Shown here: positions 1-7,037 of the stretch, piece after piece
How the letters are laid out: every line of letters begins with the position of its first letter
Position numbering within the stretch: the first letter of the stretch is position 1
Source: Chitinophagaceae bacterium
Lineage (GTDB): Bacteria > Bacteroidota > Bacteroidia > Chitinophagales > Chitinophagaceae
Direction of reading: 5' to 3'
DNA length: 11,660 bases
Assembly: GCA_947461645.1 (NCBI GenBank)
Contig: CANHMN010000032.1
Coordinates: 1-11,660 of the forward strand
Notes under the pieces: model-generated
What the model was told of the DNA's origin: nothing
Databases searched by the model: none
The model's input: the letters and a program-made list of their open reading frames with translations, nothing else
Program-made: the position numbers and the translations under genes

Positions 1-387
1 GTATTGAACAGCCGCTCCAAAGGTCCGGCCAGATTGAACAGAAACAGCAAGATTTTCAAAACCATCATCAAAGCCATTCAGGATAAAAAAGGTGAGCATA
101 TTGTAAGCCTTGATTTGCGTAAAATCCCTGAAGCCGTTTCAGATTTTTTCATCATTTGTCAGGCCAACAATAACAACCAGCTCAGGGCCATCGCCGACAA
201 CATAGAAAAAGATGTAAAAGAACACTGCGGTGAAAGTTCCTTCAAACATGAAGGCCGTCAGGCAGAACAATGGATTTTGATAGATTATGTAAATATTGTT
301 GTTCACGTGATGTTACCCGAACCACGAAAATTTTACCAACTAGAGGAATTATGGAGCGATGCCCAAGCCATGGAACATCTTGATTAA
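1..387 (+). CDS. rsfS: Ribosomal silencing factor RsfS (5' end at window edge)
   Basis: RsfS (YbeB/Iojap family) binds ribosomal protein uL14 on the 50S subunit and blocks joining with 30S, lowering translation when nutrients are scarce. The family core is visible. Counting from the TTG at position 4, there is an N-terminal helix with 'KTIIKAIQDKKG' (19-30), then 'DLRKIPEAVSDFFIIC' (37-52), a helix around 60-73, and the strongly conserved 'WILIDYVNIVVHV' (90-102) followed by 'FYQLEELW' near the C terminus. The frame is open to the left edge, so the true start is either the TTG at 4 or lies upstream. The basic, poorly conserved first 15 residues do not decide this. The length of about 127 residues fits the family. 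The gene is 33 bases upstream of ftsH on the same strand, an order I recall as common in Bacteroidota, so cotranscription is likely. Identity is near certain; only the start is open. Confidence 0.93.
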   Translation, partial: VLNSRSKGPARLNRNSKIFKTIIKAIQDKKGEHIVSLDLRKIPEAVSDFFIICQANNNNQLRAIADNIEKDVKEHCGESSFKHEGRQAEQWILIDYVNIVVHVMLPEPRKFYQLEELWSDAQAMEHLD

Positions 388-420
388 CCCGTTTACCCTA
401 TACACTACAATAATTAATTT

Positions 421-2508
421 ATGAGCCAGCCAAATAATAACATACCATCAGGCAATCGTCAACCCATGGGCGATGATCCTCAAAAAAAGAAAAGCAAGTT
501 CAACATCTATTGGATTTATGGAATCATTTTCGTTGCCATGATTTCTTACAATCTCTTGAGAAGAGTTGATGTTGACGGAATTGAAATAAGGTATCCCAAT
601 CAGTACCAGGAAATGCTTAAAAACGGCGATGTAAAGAGCATCAAAATCATTTCCAATAAAAAATTGGTTAGGGTTTTGGTTAGCAGCGATAGCATAGTAA
701 AAAAGTCTTTTTACTATAAACCCATCGTAGCGCCAAACAATGATCAGAAAAGATTTGATGCGGTAAGCAAAAGCACTAATCCGCAGTTTTATTTCAGCAT
801 TAGTGATGTAGCCAGTTTCAACAACGATCAAAGAGAGTTTTTCTCAACGAATACAACGATTTCAAAACCTGATGTGTTTTCAGAAGATGAGGGTGAATTG
901 TTCAGTCAGATACTCAGCACACTGCTGCCCATCCTTTTGATTGGATTTTTGTTTTACATGATGATGCGCAAAGTTGGTGGCCCAGGTGGCGGTGGTGGAA
1001 GCGGTGGCATCTTCAACATCGGTAAATCTAAGGCTACTCTTTTCGAAAAAGGCACTAAGGTTAATGTAAATTTTGGTGATGTTGCCGGTTTGGATGAAGC
1101 CAAAGTTGAAGTGATGGAGATTGTTGACTTCCTTAAAAACCCCAAAAAATATACTGCACTCGGCGGAAAAATTCCAAAAGGAGCCTTACTTGTTGGTCCT
1201 CCCGGTACCGGTAAAACGCTTTTGGCCAAAGCTGTTGCAGGAGAAGCACAAGTGCCTTTCTTTAGTTTAAGCGGAAGTGATTTTGTGGAAATGTTTGTGG
1301 GCGTGGGTGCGAGCAGAGTAAGAGATTTATTTAAACAAGCAAGAGAAAAAGCACCTTGTATCATCTTCATAGATGAAATAGATGCAATAGGAAGAGCAAG
1401 AGGAAAAAATGTTATGATGAGCAATGATGAAAGAGAAAATACACTCAATCAATTGCTTGTTGAAATGGATGGCTTTGGAACAGATTTGGGTATCATCATT
1501 TTGGCTGCAACAAACCGTCCTGATGTATTAGATAGCGCCTTATTAAGACCGGGTCGTTTCGATAGACAAATAAGCATTGACAGGCCTGACCTTGTAGGAA
1601 GAGAAGCTATTTTCAAAGTGCATTTAGGCCCAATTAAAACTTCTCAAAAACTTGATATCCATAAGCTGGCAGAACAAACACCAGGTTTTGCAGGAGCTGA
1701 TATCGCTAATGTATGTAACGAAGCAGCATTGATTGCTGCAAGAAAAAACAAGGAAGCTGTTGACATGAGCGACTTCCAAGATGCGATAGATAGGGTAATC
1801 GGTGGATTGGAGAAGAAGAACAAAATCATCTCTCCAGAAGAAAAAGAAATCATTGCTTATCATGAAGCAGGGCACGCCATTTGCGGCTGGTTCTTAGAAC
1901 ATGCGTACCCGTTATTAAAGGTGACCATTGTTCCAAGAGGAACTGCAGCTTTGGGCTATGCTCAATATACTCCCAAAGAGCAGTACTTGTACAATACCGA
2001 TCAACTTATTGATCAAATTTGCATGACATTGGGAGGAAGAGCAAGCGAAGACATTTTCTTCGGAAAAATAAGTACGGGAGCAAGCAATGACCTTCAACAA
2101 ATAACTAAAATTGCTTACAGCATGGTTACCGTTTATGGTATGAATGACAAAGTAGGTAACATCAGTTACTATGATCCTTCCCAGGAAAATTATTTCACCA
2201 AACCATACAGTGAAGAAACGGGCAAAATGATAGACCAGGAAGTGAGAAAACTCATTGATGAGGCCTACATCAAAACCAAAAACCTGCTCACCGAAAAGAA
2301 AGAGGAAGTAGAAAAACTTGCCAAGGAATTGCTGGTGAAAGAAGTATTGTTCAAAAGCGATGTTGAAGCTTTGATTGGCAAACGCCCTTTTGAAGAGAAG
2401 AAGTTGCTAGATGTAGAACAAACAACAACAACCGAAACTGCCGAGGAAGAAAAAACTATTGAAGCAGAAAGCAACCACGAAACACAAGACGGCAATCATA
2501 ACGAATAA
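421..2508 (+). CDS. ftsH: ATP-dependent zinc metalloprotease FtsH
   Basis: FtsH is the hexameric inner-membrane protease that extracts and degrades damaged membrane proteins and selected cytoplasmic regulators. The 695 residues show every hallmark. There are two membrane segments (about 29-46 and 164-182) flanking a periplasmic domain of about 117 residues, and a glycine-rich linker (186-196). The AAA+ module has Walker A GPPGTGKT (259-266, K265), Walker B IIFIDE (D318, E319), and a second region of homology with arginine fingers R376 and R379. The zinc site is HEAGH (481-485), with D557 in 'GASNDL' as the likely third metal ligand. The C-terminal tail (about 665-695) is acidic and Thr/Glu-rich, probably disordered. 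The ATG at 421 follows an AT-rich leader with no Shine-Dalgarno motif, as is usual in Bacteroidota. The LUD-domain gene starts 8 bases after the stop. All catalytic residues are intact. The protein is somewhat longer than E. coli FtsH (about 645), mainly from the periplasmic domain and N terminus. Confidence 0.98.
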   Translation: MSQPNNNIPSGNRQPMGDDPQKKKSKFNIYWIYGIIFVAMISYNLLRRVDVDGIEIRYPNQYQEMLKNGDVKSIKIISNKKLVRVLVSSDSIVKKSFYYKPIVAPNNDQKRFDAVSKSTNPQFYFSISDVASFNNDQREFFSTNTTISKPDVFSEDEGELFSQILSTLLPILLIGFLFYMMMRKVGGPGGGGGSGGIFNIGKSKATLFEKGTKVNVNFGDVAGLDEAKVEVMEIVDFLKNPKKYTALGGKIPKGALLVGPPGTGKTLLAKAVAGEAQVPFFSLSGSDFVEMFVGVGASRVRDLFKQAREKAPCIIFIDEIDAIGRARGKNVMMSNDERENTLNQLLVEMDGFGTDLGIIILAATNRPDVLDSALLRPGRFDRQISIDRPDLVGREAIFKVHLGPIKTSQKLDIHKLAEQTPGFAGADIANVCNEAALIAARKNKEAVDMSDFQDAIDRVIGGLEKKNKIISPEEKEIIAYHEAGHAICGWFLEHAYPLLKVTIVPRGTAALGYAQYTPKEQYLYNTDQLIDQICMTLGGRASEDIFFGKISTGASNDLQQITKIAYSMVTVYGMNDKVGNISYYDPSQENYFTKPYSEETGKMIDQEVRKLIDEAYIKTKNLLTEKKEEVEKLAKELLVKEVLFKSDVEALIGKRPFEEKKLLDVEQTTTTETAEEEKTIEAESNHETQDGNHNE

Positions 2509-2516
2509 TACATCGT

Positions 2517-3155
2517 ATGCCTACAAGCCCGGCTAAAGAAAATATGCTCCGACGGATTCGTCAGGCACTCAGAACACCGGTGCCTGTTCCATTTCCTCAT
2601 GCAGAGAAAAATACAGCCGCTGTTTTCAAAGCAGACAGCAATGACAATGCGGTTGTTTTCGCAGAACAATTCGCAAAACTTCAAGGCAGATTCACTTTTT
2701 GTGAGGATGAAAATGCACTTGTTGCTCAATTAAAATCGTTGCTTGAAGAAAAATCCTGGACAAAGGTTTACTGCAGAGAACTCCCTTTTATTCATTTGTT
2801 GAAAAACAGTGGCGTTGAATTATACCAACAACTAGAAGATTGTGATGTATCGATAACCGGTTGTGAATGTTTGGTAGCCAGAACCGGAACCATTGTTATG
2901 AGTACTGCTCAAGAAAGTGGAAGAACAACCAGTGTTTATGCGCCCGTTCATATCTGCATTGCATTTACAGATCAGGTTGTGTTTGATGTGAAAGATGCTC
3001 TTGAAACAATCACAGAACGATATTCGGAAAATATTCCTTCGCTTATTACTTTTGCTAGTGGCCCTAGCCGTACGGCAGATATAGAAAAAACCCTGGTGAC
3101 GGGCGTACATGGACCTAAAGAAGTCTATTGTTTTTTGATGGAAGCAAAACGTTAA
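2517..3155 (+). CDS. LUD-domain protein (LutC/YkgG-like)
   Basis: This 212-residue protein belongs to the LUD (lactate utilisation) domain family, whose best-known members are the LutB and LutC subunits of an iron-sulfur lactate oxidation complex. The evidence is the C-terminal half. It has 'DVSITGCECLVARTGTI', then a stretch matching the typical 'A.ESGR..S.YAPVHI', and the diagnostic ASGPSRTADIEKTLVTGVHG block (A180 onward, with S184, R185, T186 and D188). The N terminus is a short helical arm ('MLRRIRQAL') as in LutC. No ferredoxin-type cysteine clusters are present, so it is not LutB, and no lutA or lutB lies in the window. Its placement between ftsH (8 bases upstream) and lpxH (12 bases downstream) suggests shared transcription with envelope genes, not a lactate operon. 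I recall LUD proteins next to ftsH in other Bacteroidota. The substrate or partner cannot be deduced, so a lutC symbol would overstate what is known. Confidence 0.9.
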   Translation: MPTSPAKENMLRRIRQALRTPVPVPFPHAEKNTAAVFKADSNDNAVVFAEQFAKLQGRFTFCEDENALVAQLKSLLEEKSWTKVYCRELPFIHLLKNSGVELYQQLEDCDVSITGCECLVARTGTIVMSTAQESGRTTSVYAPVHICIAFTDQVVFDVKDALETITERYSENIPSLITFASGPSRTADIEKTLVTGVHGPKEVYCFLMEAKR

Positions 3156-3167
3156 CTTCACTTCATC

Positions 3168-3920
3168 ATGGCTAACACTAAAAAAATTTATTTTCTCTCC
3201 GATTTCCATCTGGGTGCCCCTGATCAAAAAACCAGTTTGGAACGCGAAAAAAGAATTGTTGGCTTTCTAGATAACATTAAAAATGATGCGGAAGCTCTTT
3301 TCATTCTTGGCGATTTGTTCGACTTCTGGTTCGAATACAAATATGTTGTTCCTAAAGGTTTTGTTCGTATCCTCGGTAAGTTGGCGGAAATAAGCGACAT
3401 GGGCGTACCTATTCATTTTTTTGTAGGCAATCATGACATGTGGATGAAAGACTATTTCACAAAAGAACTCAACATCAATGTTTACCATCATCCTAAAGTA
3501 TTTGAATGGCAAGGGAAACGTTTTTTTATCGGCCATGGTGATGGATTAGGGCCCGGAGATCATGGCTATAAATTTGTAAAGAAAATATTTCGAAATAAAA
3601 TTGCTCAGTTTTTGTTTGGCATATTGCCTCCTGCCATTGGCATAGGATTGGCAAATTATTTCAGCAGAAAAAGCCGTGCAAAAGCAGCTAAAACAGACGA
3701 AGTTTTTTTAGGCGAAGAAAAAGAATGGCTCATCAGCTTTTGCAAAGACAAATTGAAAGAAGAACATTTCGATTACTTCGTTTTTGGCCACCGACATCTA
3801 CCGCTGGATGTTCAGCTCAATGACAACAGCAGGTACATCAATCTTGGCGACTGGATAAAATATTTCAGTTATGCTGAACTTTCCAACGGAAATATGACCT
3901 TAGCTTACCATCAAAAATAA
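3168..3920 (+). CDS. lpxH: UDP-2,3-diacylglucosamine diphosphatase (LpxH-like)
   Basis: LpxH hydrolyses UDP-2,3-diacylglucosamine to lipid X and UMP, the fourth step of lipid A synthesis, at the cytoplasmic face of the inner membrane. The 250 residues carry the full set of calcineurin-like metallophosphatase motifs: SDFHLG (D12, H14), GDLFDFW (D49), GNHD (N88, H89), GHGD (H123) and FGHRH (H208, H210). The 'FDFWFEY' extension after GDLFD is characteristic of LpxH-type enzymes, as opposed to generic phosphoesterases. A hydrophobic, basic segment around residues 135-170 is where the family has its helical lid for acyl chains and membrane contact. Length is close to that of E. coli LpxH (240). 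The ATG at 3168 is 12 bases after the LUD gene, and the next gene starts 5 bases after the stop, so this is an internal operon gene. A related metallophosphatase with another lipid-linked substrate is possible, but less likely. Confidence 0.9.
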   Translation: MANTKKIYFLSDFHLGAPDQKTSLEREKRIVGFLDNIKNDAEALFILGDLFDFWFEYKYVVPKGFVRILGKLAEISDMGVPIHFFVGNHDMWMKDYFTKELNINVYHHPKVFEWQGKRFFIGHGDGLGPGDHGYKFVKKIFRNKIAQFLFGILPPAIGIGLANYFSRKSRAKAAKTDEVFLGEEKEWLISFCKDKLKEEHFDYFVFGHRHLPLDVQLNDNSRYINLGDWIKYFSYAELSNGNMTLAYHQK

Positions 3921-3925
3921 AACGC

Positions 3926-4759
3926 TTGCAAAAGAAAAAATTGTTTGCTTGTTGTGTAACGCTCCTCCTACTTGCCTCATGTATGTTGAAAGCACAAAGC
4001 ATTCAACAAGACCCTTTACCTGTGACGCTGTCTGTTTTTATCGGTGGTGATTTTACAGATGCTGAAACAGACAACCTCAACAACATAATCGTCTTGAACA
4101 AAACAGGCCGGTTGACGAAGTACAATGAAAAGGGAGACTCCATTGCATGCTTCAACGATATCACCAAAATAGGAAGACCCAATTCAATTGATGTAAGCAA
4201 CCCGATGAAAATATTGCTCTGGTCGCAACGCAATGCTACACTTACTTTACTCGACAGATGGCTTTCGCAAAGAAATCAAATCAGGATAAATGAACCCGGT
4301 GGCAATGCAGTACAGGCAATTGGTTGTTCCTACGATAACAACATCTGGTATTTCAACCCCATCGACCAACAACTCAAAAAAATTGACGACCAAAATCAAA
4401 TGCTTCTCGAAAGCAACGATATGCGTTCCGTAACCGGAGAATCGATTAACCCAATGTTCCTTCTAGACAGAGATGGCTGGGTAATCTTGCAGGATACCTC
4501 CAAAGGTATTTTTCTGTTTGACCAATTTGGTGTATTCAAAACAAAATTGAATGTCAAAAGCAAGGCTGCTTCATTGCAAAATAAAATAGTTTACAGCATC
4601 AATGGCCATTTCTTACACGAGTATAACCCCAATACCATGCAAGAAGCAATACATTGGATAGCGCTTTCTTCAAACGATGGAATTATAACAAGCATCAGTA
4701 AATCAAGTATCTTGCTTTTGAAAAAAGAAGGCCTTTACCTCTACAAAATAAAAAACTAA
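3926..4759 (+). CDS. Exported protein of unknown function, probable beta-propeller
   Basis: I do not recognise a characterised family. The 277-residue product starts with a signal sequence: a basic N terminus 'MQKKK', a hydrophobic core to about residue 18, and either a lipobox LASC (C19, giving a lipoprotein) or a type I cleavage site near 'LKAQ' (about residue 23). The signal only works if translation begins at the TTG at 3926, because the frame has no ATG between its last upstream stop (3875) and residue 20. The mature part contains at least four similar beta-strand units of the form 'x-N-x-I/W-hydrophobic ... G/x-L-x-K/E-Y/I/F-x': about residues 49-71, 137-156, 181-202 and 217-236. This resembles blades of an NHL- or WD-like propeller, which would act in binding, not catalysis. 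It sits 5 bases after lpxH and 15 before the channel gene, so an envelope role is a fair guess only. Being a real gene is nearly certain; the fold is an inference. Confidence 0.85.
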   Translation: MQKKKLFACCVTLLLLASCMLKAQSIQQDPLPVTLSVFIGGDFTDAETDNLNNIIVLNKTGRLTKYNEKGDSIACFNDITKIGRPNSIDVSNPMKILLWSQRNATLTLLDRWLSQRNQIRINEPGGNAVQAIGCSYDNNIWYFNPIDQQLKKIDDQNQMLLESNDMRSVTGESINPMFLLDRDGWVILQDTSKGIFLFDQFGVFKTKLNVKSKAASLQNKIVYSINGHFLHEYNPNTMQEAIHWIALSSNDGIITSISKSSILLLKKEGLYLYKIKN

Positions 4760-4774
4760 GCCTTACTTTTAATT

Positions 4775-5905
4775 ATGCCGTTTTACAATTACATAATTCT
4801 CAACAACAGCGTTATCTCTTTGGCTATTGTATTTGGGCTAATTTTTACGATTGCTTTATGCAGAAAAATGCTTTCGCACTATGTAGCATCGCTACTATAT
4901 ATACCCATCAATAAACAATGGAAATCTGTTGAAAAAAAAGATTTCATTGGCCTCATCATCAAGCCGCTGGGTTGGTTTATTGCTGTCTTGATAGCAGTGG
5001 CAGCATTTGAAAACCTTTTTTTTCCAAAAGAATGGAAAGTAAACATTTATGGGCAGGGCCTAGATGTTGTTCTTCATAAAGTTGGGTTATGCCTGATCTT
5101 AGTTTTCTTTTTTTGGGTGGCGTTGAGTTTTATCAATTTTATAGCATTGGTATTGGATAGCAATGCAAAGTTGACAAAAGACAAACGCGATGACCAGGTT
5201 ATTGTCTTTTTCAGAGATTTTGTGAAGGTTATTGTTTGGATCTTTGGTATTCTTAGTCTACTTAAAGTAGGCTTCAACGCCGATATAGGTTCCTTGCTAA
5301 CCGGCTTAAGCATTGTGGGAGCTGCTTTGGCGCTGGCAGCAAAGGAAAGCATTGAAAACCTGATTGCCTCTTTTATCATTTTCTTCGACAAACCATTCTA
5401 TACCGGTGATGTGGTGAAAGTGAACAGTTTCAGCGGAACAATTGAACACATCGGCTTAAGAAGTACAAGAATACGAACCAATGATCAAACCTTAATTACG
5501 GTTCCCAACAAACAAATGGTTGATGGCGTTGTAGACAACTGGTCGCAACGTACGGCAAGAAGAGCTGAAATGAAAATAGAGCTTGATACATCAAACGATA
5601 CTAAAGCAGTGAACTTGTTGCTCGAAAACATTAAATCCTATTTAGAAAGCAGCAAAGCGGAAATAAACAACCACAGTGTCTTCATCACTGATTTTACCAA
5701 ATCGCATCTCACCATTACCATCGAATATTTTACGATTCCCTTTGAAATGGAAAAATTCCAAGCGGTAAAACAAGAGGTGGCCCTGAAGTTAAAGTCATTG
5801 CTTGAAGAAAATGGAATGAAGTTGGCCAGGGCAGGTAATGAAATCAATATCATCAATACCGATGGCGGTTTCAGCAGCGGAAATTCCGGAAGTACTATTA
5901 TTTAA
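4775..5905 (+). CDS. MscS-family mechanosensitive ion channel
   Basis: Proteins of this family are inner-membrane channels that open under membrane tension and release solutes during hypo-osmotic shock. The 376-residue protein has about five membrane segments: roughly 12-32, 57-80, 101-128, 142-163, and the pore-lining helix with its kink at about 172-205. The last contains the signature 'GLSIVGAALALAAKESIEN', followed by 'FFDKPFYTGD' (203-212), the usual entry into the beta domain. After this come the Sm-like beta domain ('SGTIEHIGLRSTRIRT' and 'TLITVPN') and an alpha/beta cytoplasmic cage domain to about residue 360. The C-terminal 15 residues are a Gly/Ser-rich tail. With five segments it is larger than E. 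coli MscS (286 residues, three segments) and close to the mid-size paralogues, so no specific symbol is given. It is probably the last gene of the rsfS-ftsH operon. Its final 8 bases overlap the end of the convergent thioredoxin-like gene. Confidence 0.93.
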   Translation: MPFYNYIILNNSVISLAIVFGLIFTIALCRKMLSHYVASLLYIPINKQWKSVEKKDFIGLIIKPLGWFIAVLIAVAAFENLFFPKEWKVNIYGQGLDVVLHKVGLCLILVFFFWVALSFINFIALVLDSNAKLTKDKRDDQVIVFFRDFVKVIVWIFGILSLLKVGFNADIGSLLTGLSIVGAALALAAKESIENLIASFIIFFDKPFYTGDVVKVNSFSGTIEHIGLRSTRIRTNDQTLITVPNKQMVDGVVDNWSQRTARRAEMKIELDTSNDTKAVNLLLENIKSYLESSKAEINNHSVFITDFTKSHLTITIEYFTIPFEMEKFQAVKQEVALKLKSLLEENGMKLARAGNEINIINTDGGFSSGNSGSTII

Positions 5906-6410
5906 GAAGGTTAGTCATGGCTTCGTCCCAGTTGCCTGAGCTTCCATATTCCACCACACGTCCTGTTTCTTTTCCATCTTTCATAACAATAATTGTAGGT
6001 ACATGGGTGATGTGGAATGCCTGAGCAATATTATCGATTGTTTTTTTGTCTCTGTCAACGCCAAAGAAAACAATGTTCTCTTCTTTCATTCCTGTTAGCT
6101 CCTGAAGTTTATAAAACTGAGGCAGCAGGTTTTGCGTGTCTTCGCACCAGGTTCCGCCAAAAACAATAAAATTAACTTTTGAGCTTGAAGCAAGAAAAGC
6201 ATGCAACAATTCAGGTGAGGGATTGAATTTTTCTTTGTTTCCGACAAACCAATCAAAAGCCGTTTCGTTTTGAAGAATGCCTTTGTTGAGAATGCCTTTG
6301 TAAATAACCCCTTTTGGATTTTTTTCGTCTTTGAAGCTGGTGAAAGATTGTTGAGCCTTTGTTTGAAAAGCTAAAGCAATAAAGAGAAGGCAGACTATCC
6401 ATTTGTTCAT
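5898..6410 (-). CDS. Exported thioredoxin-like protein with a single active-site cysteine
   Basis: This is a thioredoxin-fold protein of about 170 residues, exported by an N-terminal signal peptide ('MNKWIVCLLFIALAFQTKAQ', cleavage likely after KAQ). The start is taken as the ATG at 6408-6410. The longer reading begins at a TTG (6414-6416), adds only two residues and is not needed for the signal. The fold is shown by a hydrophobic strand 'VNFIVFGGTWCEDT' carrying the active site at about 88-92, and by the cis-proline loop 'HVPTIIV' (V137, P138) followed by 'KDG' and 'GRVVEYG'. The usual CxxC is CEDT here, so the second cysteine is missing. This rules out a standard dithiol oxidoreductase cycle and suggests a monothiol or structural role. 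Some Bacteroidota relatives with 'WCxDS/T' motifs, as I remember them, share this feature. It is the last gene of the minus-strand operon, 17 bases after the MerR-type gene, and its stop lies inside the channel gene's end. Confidence 0.87.
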   Translation of the reverse strand: MNKWIVCLLFIALAFQTKAQQSFTSFKDEKNPKGVIYKGILNKGILQNETAFDWFVGNKEKFNPSPELLHAFLASSSKVNFIVFGGTWCEDTQNLLPQFYKLQELTGMKEENIVFFGVDRDKKTIDNIAQAFHITHVPTIIVMKDGKETGRVVEYGSSGNWDEAMTNLLK

Positions 6411-6427
6411 GTACAATCAATTTTTAA

Positions 6428-7003
6428 TTAAAGCCCTGTTTTAAGTTCGTGTAGAAAAGCCTGAAGGTTTTTCATAGACTCAATGAGTTCGAATTTTTTT
6501 TCGGCATGTTTATTTTTTTTCAAAAATTCTTTTGCACCGTCGATGGTGAATTTTCTTTCGCGAAGCAAGCTGTAAATCAACTTTAAGTTTTTGATGTCTT
6601 CAGGACGAAAGAATCGGTCGCCTTTTCCATTTTTTTTGGGTTTGAGGATATCAAATTCATTTTCCCAGAATCGAATGAGGGAGTGATTTACTTTGAACAT
6701 TTCCGTAACGGCACCAATGCTGTAATAGCTTTTGGAAAAAAGGATTTCATCAGATGGAATCTCAATGCGATCAAGGGTTGAGGCCATTTCGCTGATCTTC
6801 ATTCTGCCCCGCGTGGATTTTATTTTTTCAATGGCTTGATCATTAGTCGCATTAGTCGAAATTGGTTTTGAGGCGTGTACTTCAACCTCAATTGGTTCCT
6901 CATGAATGGCAGCAGGCGGCGGTGGAACCAATTTCCGCTCCGAACGTGTTTCTGATTCACTTTCAGAAAAGTCAAAATCAATAGAAGTTTGCTTTGCCGG
7001 CAT
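6428..7003 (-). CDS. MerR-type HTH regulator with long N-terminal extension
   Basis: The 191-residue product is a DNA-binding protein of the MerR superfamily. Residues 93-161 form the winged-helix domain: 'YYSIGAVTEMFKVNHSLIRFW' for the helix-turn-helix, 'LKPKKNGKGDRFFRPEDI' for the wing and its arginine, and 'LKLIYSLLRERKFTIDGAKEFL' for the following helices. The C-terminal 30 residues could form the short dimerisation helix. No effector domain or cysteine cluster for metals follows, so a metal or drug sensor is unlikely. The first 90 residues are a polar extension, acidic at the start, with a proline run ('VPPPPAA') and no recognised domain; they are probably disordered. The ATG at 7001-7003 is 34 bases after the M23 gene. 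In my recollection a MerR-type gene beside this M23 gene and alaS recurs in Bacteroidota. Targets are unknown; autoregulation of its own operon is a guess. Confidence 0.9.
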   Translation of the reverse strand: MPAKQTSIDFDFSESESETRSERKLVPPPPAAIHEEPIEVEVHASKPISTNATNDQAIEKIKSTRGRMKISEMASTLDRIEIPSDEILFSKSYYSIGAVTEMFKVNHSLIRFWENEFDILKPKKNGKGDRFFRPEDIKNLKLIYSLLRERKFTIDGAKEFLKKNKHAEKKFELIESMKNLQAFLHELKTGL

Positions 7004-7037
7004 AAGCTATGTTTAGAAGTAAATGATAAATTTAAAG

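Noticed and set aside
954..1448. Minus-strand open frame of 164 codons opposite ftsH
   Set aside because: It lies wholly antisense to the conserved AAA+ part of ftsH. Its proline/serine-rich composition is what the complement of Gly- and Ala-rich codons gives, and no family motif is visible.
2517..3155. Reading the LUD protein as part of a lactate-utilisation operon (lutABC)
   Set aside because: No lutA or lutB is in the window, and the neighbours are ftsH and lpxH, so the functional label is not supported here.
2832..3227. Minus-strand open frame spanning the LUD and lpxH junction
   Set aside because: Both plus-strand genes here carry strong family motifs. The antisense product has none and would need to cross a gene junction.
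6411..6416. Two extra codons (TTG start) for the thioredoxin-like gene
   Set aside because: The ATG at 6408-6410 gives a complete signal peptide with a basic residue near its start; the TTG adds nothing.
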